DNA from: Paraburkholderia ferrariae NBRC 106233
GTDB taxonomy: Bacteria > Pseudomonadota > Gammaproteobacteria > Burkholderiales > Burkholderiaceae
Assembly (NCBI RefSeq): GCF_000685035.1
Contig: NZ_BAYB01000027.1
Span: 1 to 64,000, forward strand
Direction of reading: 5' to 3'
Length of the DNA stretch: 64,000 nt
The notes below the pieces were generated by a model. That model was not told the DNA's origin. It worked only from the letters and a program-made list of their open reading frames with translations, and did no database searches. Within the stretch, counting starts at the first letter, position 1. Every line of letters begins with the position of its first letter. This document shows, one piece after another, positions 16,289-25,121 of this stretch. A program made the position numbers and the translations under genes.

Positions 16289-17343
16289 GCGGCCTCCTGA
16301 GCCGTGCCCGCGGCGCGGCGCGCATTGACGAGATCGAGCGCCACGTCGACGATCATGTCTTCCTGGCCGCCCACCATGCGGCGCCGCCCCAGTTCGACCA
16401 TGATGTCGAAGGCCGACAGGCCATACTTCGCGGCAGCGGCTTCCGTATGGCGCAGGAAGCTCGAATACACGCCCGCATAGCCGAGCGCGAGCGTTTCGCG
16501 GTCCACGCGCACGGGCCGCTCCTGCAGCGGGCGCACGATGTCTTCGGCGGCATCGATCAGCTTTTTCACGTCGCAGCCGTGATCGAGCTTCATGCGGTCC
16601 ACGGCGGCCACGAACACTTCGAGCGGCGCATTGCCGGCGCCCGCGCCCATGCCGGTCAGCGAAGCGTCGATGCGGTCGCACCCATGCTCCAGCGCGACGA
16701 TCGAATTGGCCACGCCCAGCGAGAGATTGTGGTGCGCGTGCATGCCCGTTTCGGTGGCGGGGTCGAGCACGGCTTTCATCGCGTCGAAGCGTGCGGCCAC
16801 GTCGCGCATGTTCAGTGCGCCGCCCGAATCCACCACGTACACGCACTGCGCGCCGTAGCCCTCCATCAGCTTCGCCTGTGCGGCCAGCGCCTCGGGCGAG
16901 GTCATGTGCGACATCATCAGGAATCCTACGGTATCCATGCCGAGATGGCGTGCATACTCGATGTGCTGCTTCGCGATATCGGCTTCGGTGCAGTGCGTGG
17001 CAATGCGCACGGTGCGCGCGCCGGCGTCGTAGGCCGCGCGCAGGTCGTGCACGGTGCCGATGCCGGGCAACAGCAGCGTGGCCACGCGTGCGCGCTTCAC
17101 CACGCCCGCCACGGCTTCGATCCACTCCAGGTCCGTATGCGCGCCGAAGCCGTAATTGAAGCTCGAACCCGAAAGGCCGTCGCCGTGCGCCACTTCGATG
17201 CTGTCCACCCCCGCTTCGTCGAGCGCGCGGGCAATCGCCACGGCGTGATCGAGCGAATATTGATGGCGGATCGCGTGCATGCCGTCACGCAACGTCACGT
17301 CGGAGAGATAGATCTTCTTTGTCTTCTTTGTATTGGCGGTCAT
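16285..17343 (-). CDS. nbaI: 4-hydroxy-2-oxovalerate aldolase
   Basis: A 352-residue class II (Mn2+) aldolase of the DmpG/MhpE family splitting 4-hydroxy-2-oxovalerate into pyruvate and acetaldehyde. YLSDVTLRDGMHAIRHQY carries the R-D-G metal/substrate motif, and the metal histidines are in GMHAHHNLSLGVANS. The C-terminal helical part (YGLSAFDIMVELGRR) is the communication domain that docks the acylating aldehyde dehydrogenase for acetaldehyde channelling. The partner is the adjacent nbaJ, 18 bp upstream. GGAGAAGGGG precedes the ATG. Confidence 0.94.
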   Translation of the reverse strand: MTANTKKTKKIYLSDVTLRDGMHAIRHQYSLDHAVAIARALDEAGVDSIEVAHGDGLSGSSFNYGFGAHTDLEWIEAVAGVVKRARVATLLLPGIGTVHDLRAAYDAGARTVRIATHCTEADIAKQHIEYARHLGMDTVGFLMMSHMTSPEALAAQAKLMEGYGAQCVYVVDSGGALNMRDVAARFDAMKAVLDPATETGMHAHHNLSLGVANSIVALEHGCDRIDASLTGMGAGAGNAPLEVFVAAVDRMKLDHGCDVKKLIDAAEDIVRPLQERPVRVDRETLALGYAGVYSSFLRHTEAAAAKYGLSAFDIMVELGRRRMVGGQEDMIVDVALDLVNARRAAGTAQEAA

Positions 17344-17361
17344 CGTCGTTCCCCTTCTCCG

Positions 17362-18315
17362 CTAGGCAGCCACGCGGCTCGCCGCGATCTGTTCCGCGGC
17401 GGCCAGCGCCGCCGAAGTCATGATGTCCAGATTCCCCGCATACGCCGGCAGGTAGTGCGCCGCGCCTTCCACTTCGAGGAACACGCTCACCTTCAGCCCC
17501 GCGCGGCGTTCGTTCGCGTGCAGCGCGAGCGGGTTCTCTGCCGTATAGCGGTCGAACTGCACGGCCTGCTTGAGGCGGTAGCCGGGCACATAGCTCGCCA
17601 CGGCCGCGACCATGGCGCGCACCGAGCGCTCGATGGCTTCGGTGTCCGCGTTTTCGTCGGTGAGGCAATAGACGGTGTCGCGCATCATCAGCGGCGGCTC
17701 GGCCGGATTGAGCACGATGATCGCCTTGCCGCGCGCAGCACCGCCCACGGTTTCGATCGCGCGCGAGGTCGTTTCGGTGAACTCGTCGATATTGGCGCGC
17801 GTGCCGGGGCCGGCCGAGCGGCTCGAAATCGAAGCGACGATCTCCGCATAGCGCACCGGCGCGATGCGCGACACCGCATGCACGATGGGGATCGTGGCCT
17901 GGCCGCCGCAGGTCACCATGTTGATGTTCGGGGCGTCCAGGTGCTCGAACAGGTTCACCACGGGTACGACGAACGGTCCGATGGCCGCGGGCGTGAGGTC
18001 GATCACCTGCACGCCGTGGCGGCGCAGCACTTCGGCGTGGCGCGCGTGGGCACCGGCCGAAGTCGCGTCGAACGCAATGCCGATGTCGCCGAACTGCGGC
18101 ATCGCCACAAGCCCCTCGATGCCGGCGGCCGTGGTCGGCACACCGAGGCGCGCGGCACGCGCGAGGCCGTCCGAGGCCGCATCGATGCCGACCATCGCGC
18201 CCATGCGCAGATGCCGCGCGTTGCGCATCACCTTGATCATCAGGTCGGTGCCGATGTTGCCGGAGCCGATGATGGCAACGGCCAGTTGCCCGCCTGGGTT
18301 CGTGTTGTCGTTCAT
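17362..18315 (-). CDS. nbaJ: acetaldehyde dehydrogenase (CoA-acylating)
   Basis: A 317-residue DmpF/MhpF-type enzyme making acetyl-CoA from acetaldehyde with NAD+. The nucleotide-binding start is LAVAIIGSGNIGTDLMIKV, the catalytic cysteine is in NMVTCGGQATIP, and GPGTRANIDEFTETT is the conserved substrate-domain block. It forms a channelling complex with the aldolase encoded immediately downstream. The ATG overlaps the hydratase stop in ATGA. Confidence 0.94.
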   Translation of the reverse strand: MNDNTNPGGQLAVAIIGSGNIGTDLMIKVMRNARHLRMGAMVGIDAASDGLARAARLGVPTTAAGIEGLVAMPQFGDIGIAFDATSAGAHARHAEVLRRHGVQVIDLTPAAIGPFVVPVVNLFEHLDAPNINMVTCGGQATIPIVHAVSRIAPVRYAEIVASISSRSAGPGTRANIDEFTETTSRAIETVGGAARGKAIIVLNPAEPPLMMRDTVYCLTDENADTEAIERSVRAMVAAVASYVPGYRLKQAVQFDRYTAENPLALHANERRAGLKVSVFLEVEGAAHYLPAYAGNLDIMTSAALAAAEQIAASRVAA

Positions 18316-19145
18316 GACGCGGATTCCGTTGAAGAGGAGGGAGCGGCCGAAAAGACAGCGCGCACGCTGCCGAGGCCTTCGATGCGCGCCGTGAACACGT
18401 CGCCGGCCGCCACGGCCACCATCGGGCCCAGCGCGCCGGTCAGCACGATGTCGCCGGCCGCGAGCGGCGCGCCCACGCGCACCATCGTGTCCGCAAGCCA
18501 TAGCGCGGCATGAAGCGGATTGCCGAGGCAGGCAGCGCCCGCGCCCACGCTTACCGGGTCGCCGCCGCGCTCCATCACCATGCCGCACGCGACGACGTCG
18601 AACGCGTCGAGCTTCACGGGCCGGTTGCCGAGCACGAAGAGCCCGCTCGATGCGTTGTCGGCCACGGTGTCCGTCAAGCGGATGTCCCAGTTCGCAATGC
18701 GGCTGCCCACGATCTCGATGGCGGGCAGCGCATAGGCGGTGGCGCGCAGCAGATCGGCCAGCGTGTGCTTCTCGTGCGGAAGGTTGCGTTCCAGCACGAG
18801 CGCGATTTCCGCTTCGACCTTCGGCTGCTGGGTGCGCGCGAGTGCGATTTCTTCGCCGTCCGCGATCGCCATGTCGTCGAAGAGCATGCCGAAGTCGGGC
18901 TGGTCCACGCCTAGCTGGGTCTGCACTGCCTGCGAAGTGAGGCCGATCTTGCGGCCCACGAGCCGCCGCCCCGCCGCGAGACGGTGTTCGGTATTGATGC
19001 GCTGCACCGCGTAGGCGGCGTCGAGCGCGTCGCCGCCCAGTTCCGCGATGGCGCCGCGCACCGGCGCGCACGGCACGCCGCGCGCCTGCGCTTCGCGCAG
19101 CCGGCGTGCGATTTCAGCCGCCGCGTTCAGATCGATTACGCTCAT
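18312..19145 (-). CDS. nbaH: 2-oxopent-4-enoate hydratase
   Basis: A 277-residue MhpD-family hydratase adding water to 2-oxopent-4-enoate to give 4-hydroxy-2-oxovalerate. Mg2+-binding glutamates are in QPKVEAEIALVLERN and LPAIEIVGSRI, and the N-terminal loop is LVGRKIGLTSQAVQ. Placed directly before nbaJ and nbaI, it fits the hydratase rather than the decarboxylase. The ATG overlaps the nbaE stop. Unlike the Pseudomonas fluorescens KU-7 cluster, there is no nbaX gene between E and H. Confidence 0.88.
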   Translation of the reverse strand: MSVIDLNAAAEIARRLREAQARGVPCAPVRGAIAELGGDALDAAYAVQRINTEHRLAAGRRLVGRKIGLTSQAVQTQLGVDQPDFGMLFDDMAIADGEEIALARTQQPKVEAEIALVLERNLPHEKHTLADLLRATAYALPAIEIVGSRIANWDIRLTDTVADNASSGLFVLGNRPVKLDAFDVVACGMVMERGGDPVSVGAGAACLGNPLHAALWLADTMVRVGAPLAAGDIVLTGALGPMVAVAAGDVFTARIEGLGSVRAVFSAAPSSSTESAS

Positions 19146-20632
19146 GCCACCCTCACGCAGATGTTGGTGAGTTCGGAATAGAAGTCGAGCGAGTGGCGCC
19201 CGCCTTCGCGACCGATGCCCGAGAGCTTCGAGCCGCCGAACGGCGTGCGCAGATCGCGCACGAACCACGCGTTGAGCCACACGATGCCGGTTTCGATACG
19301 CTTCGCCACGCGATGACCGCGCGCGAGATGCGTCGTCCAGACGCTTGCCGCGAGGCCGTAGGCGCTGTCGTTCACGCGGCGGATTACTTCTTCCTCGCTG
19401 TCGAACGGGGCGATGTGGCAGACCGGCCCGAAGATTTCCTCCGTCACGCAGCGCGCGGTGTCGGGCAAGCCGGTCCAGATGGTGGGCTGCACGAAAGCGC
19501 CTTCGTCGCGCGCATCGCCAAAGGCCGGCACGCCGCCGCCCGTGACCACCGTCGCGCCCTCTTCGACCGCAAGCCGGAAATACGAGAGCACTTTCTCGCG
19601 ATGGCCGCGCGAAATGAGCGGCCCCATCGTGGTGGCCGGATCGTCGGGGGCGCCCACGCAAATCGCCTCGGTACGCGTTTTCAGCGCGGCCACGAAGCGC
19701 TCGAAGATGGGCCGTTCCACATACACGCGCTCGCTGCACAGGCACACCTGGCCCGCGTTCGTGAAGCTCGACTTCAGCACGCCCTCCACGGCCGCGTCGA
19801 AGTCCGCATCGGCGAACACCACGGCCGCGTTCTTGCCGCCCAGTTCGAACGAGATGTCTTTCACGCCATCGGCCACGGTCTTCATGATCGTGCTGCCCGT
19901 GCGCGATTCGCCGGTGAAGGTGATGGCGGAAATCCCGGGATGGCGCGTGAGAAATTCACCCGCCGCGTTCGGCCCGTGGCCGTGGATCAGGTTGAACACG
20001 CCGCGCGGCAGCCCCGCTTCGTGCATGACTTCGGCGAGCAGCGTGGCGCTGCCCGGCGTCTCCTCCGAAGGCTTGGCGACGACGCAGTTGCCCATCGCCA
20101 GCGCAGGCGCCACTTTCCACGTGAACAGCAGCAGCGGCAGATTCCATGGCGAAATGATGCCCACGACGCCGAGCGGCTTGCGCGTCACGTAGTTCATGTA
20201 CTCCGCGCCATCGGCCGCACAGGTTTCGAAGCACTCGCTGTGCGCGGTGCGGATCAGGTCGGCGAAGGTGCGGAAGTTCGCGATGCCGCGCGCCACGTCG
20301 AGCGTGCGGGCCTGGGCCAGCGGGCGGCCGGTGTCGGCCACTTCGGCGGCCACGAATTCATCGAAACGCGCCTCGATGCCGTCGGCAATGCGCGTGAGCC
20401 AGGCGGCGCGCCGGGCCGGCGTCGTCTCGCCCCAGCCGGCGCGCTGCGCGGCGGCGGCGGCCCGCACCGCGCGGTCGACGGCCTGCGCGTCGGCTTCGCA
20501 GACGCGGGCGACGAGCGTGCCGTCAACGGGGCTCAGGTCGTCGAAGGTCGTGGCGCTCGCCACGAATTCGCCGTCGATATAGTTCTGGAGTAGCCGCGGC
20601 GCACGCGCGGCGCCGGACGCTTCTTGAATCAC
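19142..20632 (-). CDS. nbaE: 2-aminomuconic 6-semialdehyde dehydrogenase
   Basis: A 496-residue NAD+-dependent aldehyde dehydrogenase that oxidises 2-aminomuconic semialdehyde to 2-aminomuconate. IISPWNLPLLLFTWK is the nucleotide-fold block, VAKPSEETP the NAD site, ISFELGGKNAAVVF holds the general-base glutamate, and NAGQVCLCSERV the nucleophilic cysteine. A GTG start four bases after AGGAGGCGTT-type Shine-Dalgarno sequence is preferred over an ATG 66 bases upstream. It is the first enzyme gene of the operon, so the promoter should lie at 20633-20758. Confidence 0.9.
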   Translation of the reverse strand: MIQEASGAARAPRLLQNYIDGEFVASATTFDDLSPVDGTLVARVCEADAQAVDRAVRAAAAAQRAGWGETTPARRAAWLTRIADGIEARFDEFVAAEVADTGRPLAQARTLDVARGIANFRTFADLIRTAHSECFETCAADGAEYMNYVTRKPLGVVGIISPWNLPLLLFTWKVAPALAMGNCVVAKPSEETPGSATLLAEVMHEAGLPRGVFNLIHGHGPNAAGEFLTRHPGISAITFTGESRTGSTIMKTVADGVKDISFELGGKNAAVVFADADFDAAVEGVLKSSFTNAGQVCLCSERVYVERPIFERFVAALKTRTEAICVGAPDDPATTMGPLISRGHREKVLSYFRLAVEEGATVVTGGGVPAFGDARDEGAFVQPTIWTGLPDTARCVTEEIFGPVCHIAPFDSEEEVIRRVNDSAYGLAASVWTTHLARGHRVAKRIETGIVWLNAWFVRDLRTPFGGSKLSGIGREGGRHSLDFYSELTNICVRVA

Positions 20633-20653
20633 AACGCCTCCTGCTCGATTGAT

Positions 20654-20663
20654 GTGTGCACAC
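20654..20663. promoter_or_regulatory. GTGTGCACAC palindrome in the nba promoter region
   Basis: A perfect 10-bp palindrome lies 22 bp upstream of the nbaE start, in the 126-bp gap after the LysR gene. It is a candidate operator or activator site for the nba operon; position is the only support. Confidence 0.35.
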
Positions 20664-20758
20664 GAGTCTAGGGAAGTCCCGCGCTTACCGACAATCAAAC
20701 ATTCGGCCGCCGCTATGCCAAACCGGAATACCGGCGCAAGCCTTGCCCAGCAACGGTT

Positions 20759-21751
20759 TCAGACCGTCTGGGCGAACCCCGCGGCCGGCTCCTGGCGCTC
20801 CGCCCCGGCCGCTTCGCGCAGGCATTCGACGAAGGCACGGCACGCCGCGCTCTGCTCCTTGTTCGAGCGCACCGAGTAGCCGATGGTGCCGAACGAGCCC
20901 GTTTCCGGCAGGTCGAGAATGCGCAGCAGGCCCGCGTCGGCGAACTGGCGCGCCGCCACGCGCGGCATCAGCGCCACGCGCGGGGTTTCCAGCAGCAGGC
21001 CGATATTGGTGAGAAGCGAGAGCGATTCGACGATATCGGTGGGCAGCGGCAGGTCTGCCGCGCGGAACAGATGCTCGGCGGCAAGCCGGGCCGGCGAATC
21101 GGGCGTGGGCAGGATCCACGGCGAATTCACGAGGTCGGCGAGATGCTGCACCTCACCGGGCACGCCCGCCTCGCTGCGCCCGCCCACCACCACGCAAAGC
21201 GATTCGTCGAAGAGCGGCTCGTGCGTGAGCGGAAACGCGCTCGCAATCGGCAGTTCGCGCTCGGGCAGGCGCCCCACCACGATATCCACGTCGCCCGTGG
21301 CGAGCGCCGGGAACAGGTGCGCGGGCGTGCCTTCGCGCACCGTCACGAGCACGTTGGGCGTGCGCGCCTTGAGCCTCGCGATGGCGAGCGGCAAAAGCCG
21401 CGCCGAAGCCGAAATCAGCGTGCCGACGATCACATGCCCGCTCGTGCCGAGGCGAAAATCGTTGAGCTCGTCGGTCATGTAGCGCAGTTCCGCCATCAGC
21501 GACTTCACGCGCTGGCCGAGCAGCAGCCCCAGTTCCGTGGGCACCACGCCGCGATTGGAGCGCTGGAAAAGCTCGCCGTCGAAGCACGATTCGAGTTCGT
21601 GGATCACCTTCGTCACGGCGGGCTGCGTGAGCCGCATTTCGTTGGCGGCGCGCACGACCGAGCGCGTTTCCAGCACGCGCTCGAAGATCATCAGTTGGCT
21701 GAGTTTCAGCCGGCGGATCAGGGAGATCTCGCTCAGGGGGTTCACTGGCAT
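20759..21751 (-). CDS. LysR-family regulator, probable nba regulator
   Basis: A 330-residue regulator. Its HTH is LKLSQLMIFERVLETRSVVR then LTQPAVTKVIHELESCFDGE, and the effector domain starts HVIVGTLISASARLLPLA. The sequence resembles the GbpR/PcaQ-like subgroup that senses aromatic or sugar acids. It is encoded upstream of nbaE in the same direction, and a LysR-type gene (nbaR) belongs to the related Pseudomonas cluster, so control of the nba-kynU operon is inferred. The ATG used keeps the N-terminus short; a GTG 27 bases further up is possible, and neither has a strong ribosome site. Confidence 0.85.
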   Translation of the reverse strand: MPVNPLSEISLIRRLKLSQLMIFERVLETRSVVRAANEMRLTQPAVTKVIHELESCFDGELFQRSNRGVVPTELGLLLGQRVKSLMAELRYMTDELNDFRLGTSGHVIVGTLISASARLLPLAIARLKARTPNVLVTVREGTPAHLFPALATGDVDIVVGRLPERELPIASAFPLTHEPLFDESLCVVVGGRSEAGVPGEVQHLADLVNSPWILPTPDSPARLAAEHLFRAADLPLPTDIVESLSLLTNIGLLLETPRVALMPRVAARQFADAGLLRILDLPETGSFGTIGYSVRSNKEQSAACRAFVECLREAAGAERQEPAAGFAQTV

Positions 21752-21799
21752 GGCTGGCTTTTTATCACGCGCGGGCACAGTGGATAACCGCGGCCCGCG

Positions 21800-22657
21800 T
21801 CAAAATACGCCCATCATTTTCGAGAGCTCCGTCACATAGTAACCGTAGCGCGGGTCGTTGCGGGTTTCGTCGGGGTCGCGCGGGCGCGGCAGATCGATCG
21901 GCACGTCGTGCAGCACGCGCCCGGGGCGCGGCGACATCACGATCACGCGGTCCGACAGGAACACGGCCTCGTGAATGCTGTGCGTGACGAGCAGCACCGT
22001 GAGCGTGCTCTGCTGCCAGATGCGCAGCAGTTCGACGTTCAGGCGGTCGCGCGTGAGCGCATCGAGCGCGCCGAACGGCTCGTCCATCAGCATCACGCGC
22101 GGTTCGAGCAGCAGTATCTGGCCGATCGACGCGCGCTGGCGCATGCCGCCCGAGAGTTCGTGCGGATAGCGGTCCACGAACTGCCCGAGGCCGAGCGTTT
22201 CGATGAGCGCGGGCAGGCGCGCTTCCACCTGTTCGCGCGGCAGGTTGCGCAGCTTCGCGCCGAGCCGGATGTTCGCGCCCACCGTGAGCCAGGGGAGCAT
22301 GTTGCTCGTCTGGAACACCACGCCGATATCGTCCAGCGGCTGGTCCACGTTCGCGCCGCCCACGCGGATGCGCCCCGCGTCGCACGGCGCGAGGCCCGCG
22401 ACCATGCGCAACAGCGTGCTCTTGCCGCAGCCGCTCGGCCCGAGGATCGAGACGAACTCGCGCTGGCCGACCTTGAGGGTGACGTCGTCGAGCGCGTCGA
22501 ACGCACCCGCGCCGCCGCGCGCCGCGAAGCGCTTGCCGGCGCGCTCGATGTCGATCAACGCCGCCGCCTCGACCGAAGCGGGCGAGGCGAGCGGATGAAC
22601 CGTGGCGCCCGCGGCGCGCACGCGCGCCTCCTGGCGCATAAGCTTGACGCGTGCCAT
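21800..22657 (-). CDS. ABC transporter ATP-binding protein (nitrate/sulfonate/taurine type)
   Basis: A 285-residue ATPase. Walker A is GPSGCGKSTLL, the Q-loop is in GVVFQTSNMLPWLT, the signature is LSGGMRQRASIG, Walker B is VMLMDEPFGALD, and the H-loop is LLVTHSIHEAVFL. The MLPWLTVGANI block places it with SsuB/TauB/NrtD-type importers. Its ATG overlaps the permease stop (ATGA). A roughly 30-residue N-terminal extension precedes the domain. It is the last gene of the FAH-SBP-VOC-permease-ATPase operon. Confidence 0.9.
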   Translation of the reverse strand: MARVKLMRQEARVRAAGATVHPLASPASVEAAALIDIERAGKRFAARGGAGAFDALDDVTLKVGQREFVSILGPSGCGKSTLLRMVAGLAPCDAGRIRVGGANVDQPLDDIGVVFQTSNMLPWLTVGANIRLGAKLRNLPREQVEARLPALIETLGLGQFVDRYPHELSGGMRQRASIGQILLLEPRVMLMDEPFGALDALTRDRLNVELLRIWQQSTLTVLLVTHSIHEAVFLSDRVIVMSPRPGRVLHDVPIDLPRPRDPDETRNDPRYGYYVTELSKMMGVF

Positions 22658-23400
22658 CAGACCGTGACTCCTCTCCACCAGACCGCGCGCGACACCAGAT
22701 CGACGGCGCCGTAGAACGCCATCGCCAGCACGGTCACCATCAGGATCGCCGCGAACGACAGCGGCGTTTCGGCATTCGACGTTGCGAACACGATCAGGTG
22801 CCCGAGCCCGTCCTCGGAGCCGATGAACTCGCCGACGATGGCGCCGATCACCGCGAGCGGCATGGCGATCTTCAAGCCGTCGATGAGCGCGGGCAGCGCG
22901 GCGGGCAGGCGCAGATACCAGAAGGTGCGCGCGGGCGAGGCGCGCAGCGCGCGAAAGTGCTCGTCGAGATTGCGCGGCACGCTGGCGAGTCCGCCCATCG
23001 TCGCGATCACGATGGGAAAGAACGCGAACAGCACGGCGGCCGCGAGCTTCGAGGCGAAGCCGTAGCCGAACCAGACGATCAGGAGCGGCGCAAGCGCGAT
23101 CTTCGGCATGCTTTGCAGCGCCGTCACGAGGGGTAGCAGCGTGCGCCGCGCCACCGACGAAAAGCTCGCCGCAAGACCCGCGGCGAGGCCGCCCGCAAGC
23201 GCGAGCGCGAAACCGGCCAGCACTTCCCAGGCGGTGGTGAGCGTATCGGAGACGAGCTGCGCACGCATGGCCCAGCCGGCTTCGAGCACGGCGGAAAGCG
23301 GCGGCAGCACGTAGTCGCGCACGCCGAACACGCGCACGCCGAACTCCCATACGAGCCCGACCGCGACCCAGAACAGGACCGTTTCGATCAGTCGTTTCAT
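22657..23400 (-). CDS. ABC transporter permease (SsuC/TauC type)
   Basis: A 247-residue inner-membrane protein with about six hydrophobic segments. The BPD_transp EAA loop is LRASPARTFWYLRLPAALPALIDGLKIAM (seen across about residues 150-178). GGAG lies five bases before the ATG. It forms the channel with the ATPase encoded by the overlapping next gene and takes substrate from the NMT1-type binding protein encoded two genes upstream. Confidence 0.9.
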   Translation of the reverse strand: MKRLIETVLFWVAVGLVWEFGVRVFGVRDYVLPPLSAVLEAGWAMRAQLVSDTLTTAWEVLAGFALALAGGLAAGLAASFSSVARRTLLPLVTALQSMPKIALAPLLIVWFGYGFASKLAAAVLFAFFPIVIATMGGLASVPRNLDEHFRALRASPARTFWYLRLPAALPALIDGLKIAMPLAVIGAIVGEFIGSEDGLGHLIVFATSNAETPLSFAAILMVTVLAMAFYGAVDLVSRAVWWRGVTV

Positions 23401-23413
23401 CAGGACTCCGATT

Positions 23414-23977
23414 TTATTGATCACTCTCTTCGGGTTTTCCGTCGCCCGACTTCTGCGCGACAAGGTGCGGCGGAGGCGGCACCACGAAACGCGCGAAGCG
23501 GTACTGGTCGAACGATTCGATGGTGCGCTCCCAGACCTGCGGCTCGTACGGATCGTGTTCGCCGATCTGCGTCATTTCGCAGTAGATCTCGACGTTGTTG
23601 CCGTCCGGGTCCTTGAACACGAGGAACAGGTTGTTGCCCGGACCGTGGCGGCCAATCCCCCGCACGATCTCCACGCCATGCTCCTGCAGCACCTTCACGG
23701 AGCGCTCCATTTCCTCGTAGCTTTCCACGAGATACGAGAAATGTTCGAGGCCGGGGCGCGTGTAGCGCGGCAGGTCGTTGAAGTCGGCCGAGTCTTTCGG
23801 CAGTTGGGAAAGCGCGAGATCGTGGTGATCCGCGCCGGCGCGCAGGAACACCATCTGGTCGCCGATCCAGTCGGAAACCTTCAGGCCCAGCACTTCGGTG
23901 TAAAACTGCGCGGAACGGTGGATGTCCCGCACCATCAGCACCATGTGTCCGAGCCTCCTGGGACGCAAGCTGTTCAT
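23414..23977 (-). CDS. VOC/extradiol-dioxygenase-like protein within a transporter operon
   Basis: A 187-residue VOC protein. The three metal-ligand positions of type I extradiol dioxygenases can be traced: His in RRLGHMVLMVRD, His in GLEHFSYLVES and Glu in NNVEIYCEMTQ, followed by a proline-rich tail. It could therefore be an active Fe2+ or Mn2+ ring-cleavage enzyme or a lyase. It lies between the substrate-binding protein and permease genes of an ABC importer, 13 bp before the permease, so it probably acts on the imported compound. AGGAGAG precedes the ATG. Confidence 0.8.
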   Translation of the reverse strand: MNSLRPRRLGHMVLMVRDIHRSAQFYTEVLGLKVSDWIGDQMVFLRAGADHHDLALSQLPKDSADFNDLPRYTRPGLEHFSYLVESYEEMERSVKVLQEHGVEIVRGIGRHGPGNNLFLVFKDPDGNNVEIYCEMTQIGEHDPYEPQVWERTIESFDQYRFARFVVPPPPHLVAQKSGDGKPEESDQ

Positions 23978-24027
23978 TGCCACTCTCCTTCCTGTACCCG
24001 CGCACGGCGCGGGCCGTTGTCGATTGC

Positions 24028-25068
24028 TTATTGCACGAAGCGGTTCGTGTAGATGTCGCCGGCCTTCACCTTGCCGCCGAGGCCGAACGCGCGCGACACG
24101 AAGGCCGCCGTCGCGTCGAGCCGCTCGGGGCGCAGCCAGCCCATGGGGTGCTGCGCGGGGTCGTCGGTAATCAGCACGTTGGTTTCCTGGATCTGCTGCA
24201 GCAGGATCGTGCGGTCGAGCATGGGGTATTGCGCGGCGATGGCGTCGGCGGCGTCCTGCGGATGGTCGTGCATCAGCGCATAACCGCGGTACGTTGCCGC
24301 CACGAAGCGCTTCACCACGTCGGGGTGCTGCGCGGCGAAGGCGTCCGTGGTCACGAGGCCGCTGCCCATCATGTCGAGGCCGAAGTCGCGATAGAACACC
24401 TTGCCGAGATGCTGCCCCGCACGCTGCGCGAAGGCGGCCTGCACCGGCAGGCTCGCGCCTTCCCAGCACTCCGAAAGATCGATGCGCTTTTGCAGCAGCG
24501 CCGTGTTGATCACGGCGGGATCGAGCCGCACGAGCTTGATGGCGTCCGGCGCCATGCCGTTCTGCTTCAGCCACTCGGGCACGATGTTCTGCACGGCGGA
24601 GGCGTTGCCGCCGCCCAGCGTGAGACCCGCGAGGTCCTTGAGCGAATTCACCTTGAAACCGGGCCGCTCCAGATAGCAGATCGCGCCGGGCCAGCGCGTG
24701 TTGACCGCGCCGACGAGCACCACATGGCCGCCGTGCGCGCGGTTCAGCATCACGCTCACCGGGTCGCCGTAGCCGAATTCGAAGAGCCCTTCATCGATTT
24801 CGTTGACGGTGCGCTGGCCGCCATAGCCGCGCATGACCGAGACATCGAGGCCGGCTTCGCGGTAGTAGCCCTTCGAAAGCGCCAGCAGGATGCCGCCCGT
24901 GCTGCCCTGCGGCAGCCAGGCCAGGTTTACGCGCACCTTCACCGGCGCCGCCGTGGCGGCCTGTGCCTGCGCCGGCACGGCCGCGCTCAACGCCACGAGC
25001 GCGAACCCCAGCGCCGCAGCCAGCCCGCACACCCGCGAACGCCCCCATGCCCCTACCCGCTCAAACAT
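24028..25068 (-). CDS. ABC transporter substrate-binding protein (NMT1/THI5-like)
   Basis: A 346-residue periplasmic protein with a Sec signal (GLAAALGFALVALSAAVPAQ, cleavage after AQA near 37). The mature part begins KVRVNLAWLPQGSTGGILLA, and GYYREAGLDVSVMRG and GYGDPVSVMLNRAHGG are the NMT1/SsuA/TauA-type ligand-lobe motifs. GGAGGAAG precedes the ATG. Family ligands include sulfonates, pyrimidine precursors, nitrate and aromatic acids such as phthalates. The neighbouring FAH and VOC enzymes favour an aromatic or lactone-type acid (inference). Confidence 0.88.
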   Translation of the reverse strand: MFERVGAWGRSRVCGLAAALGFALVALSAAVPAQAQAATAAPVKVRVNLAWLPQGSTGGILLALSKGYYREAGLDVSVMRGYGGQRTVNEIDEGLFEFGYGDPVSVMLNRAHGGHVVLVGAVNTRWPGAICYLERPGFKVNSLKDLAGLTLGGGNASAVQNIVPEWLKQNGMAPDAIKLVRLDPAVINTALLQKRIDLSECWEGASLPVQAAFAQRAGQHLGKVFYRDFGLDMMGSGLVTTDAFAAQHPDVVKRFVAATYRGYALMHDHPQDAADAIAAQYPMLDRTILLQQIQETNVLITDDPAQHPMGWLRPERLDATAAFVSRAFGLGGKVKAGDIYTNRFVQ

Positions 25069-25121
25069 GTCTTCCTCCGTCTGTGATTGCCCGGCCCGCT
25101 GCAGCGGCGCTTGCGGCGCCC

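Noticed and set aside
16447..18513. Open plus-strand frame of 688 codons opposite nbaG to nbaJ
   Set aside because: It is a complementary-strand artefact of third-position GC bias. The minus strand carries four catalytic enzymes with intact active sites.
20656..21012. Small plus-strand frames opposite the 3' end of the LysR gene
   Set aside because: Arg/Pro/Ala-rich shadows with no start signals.
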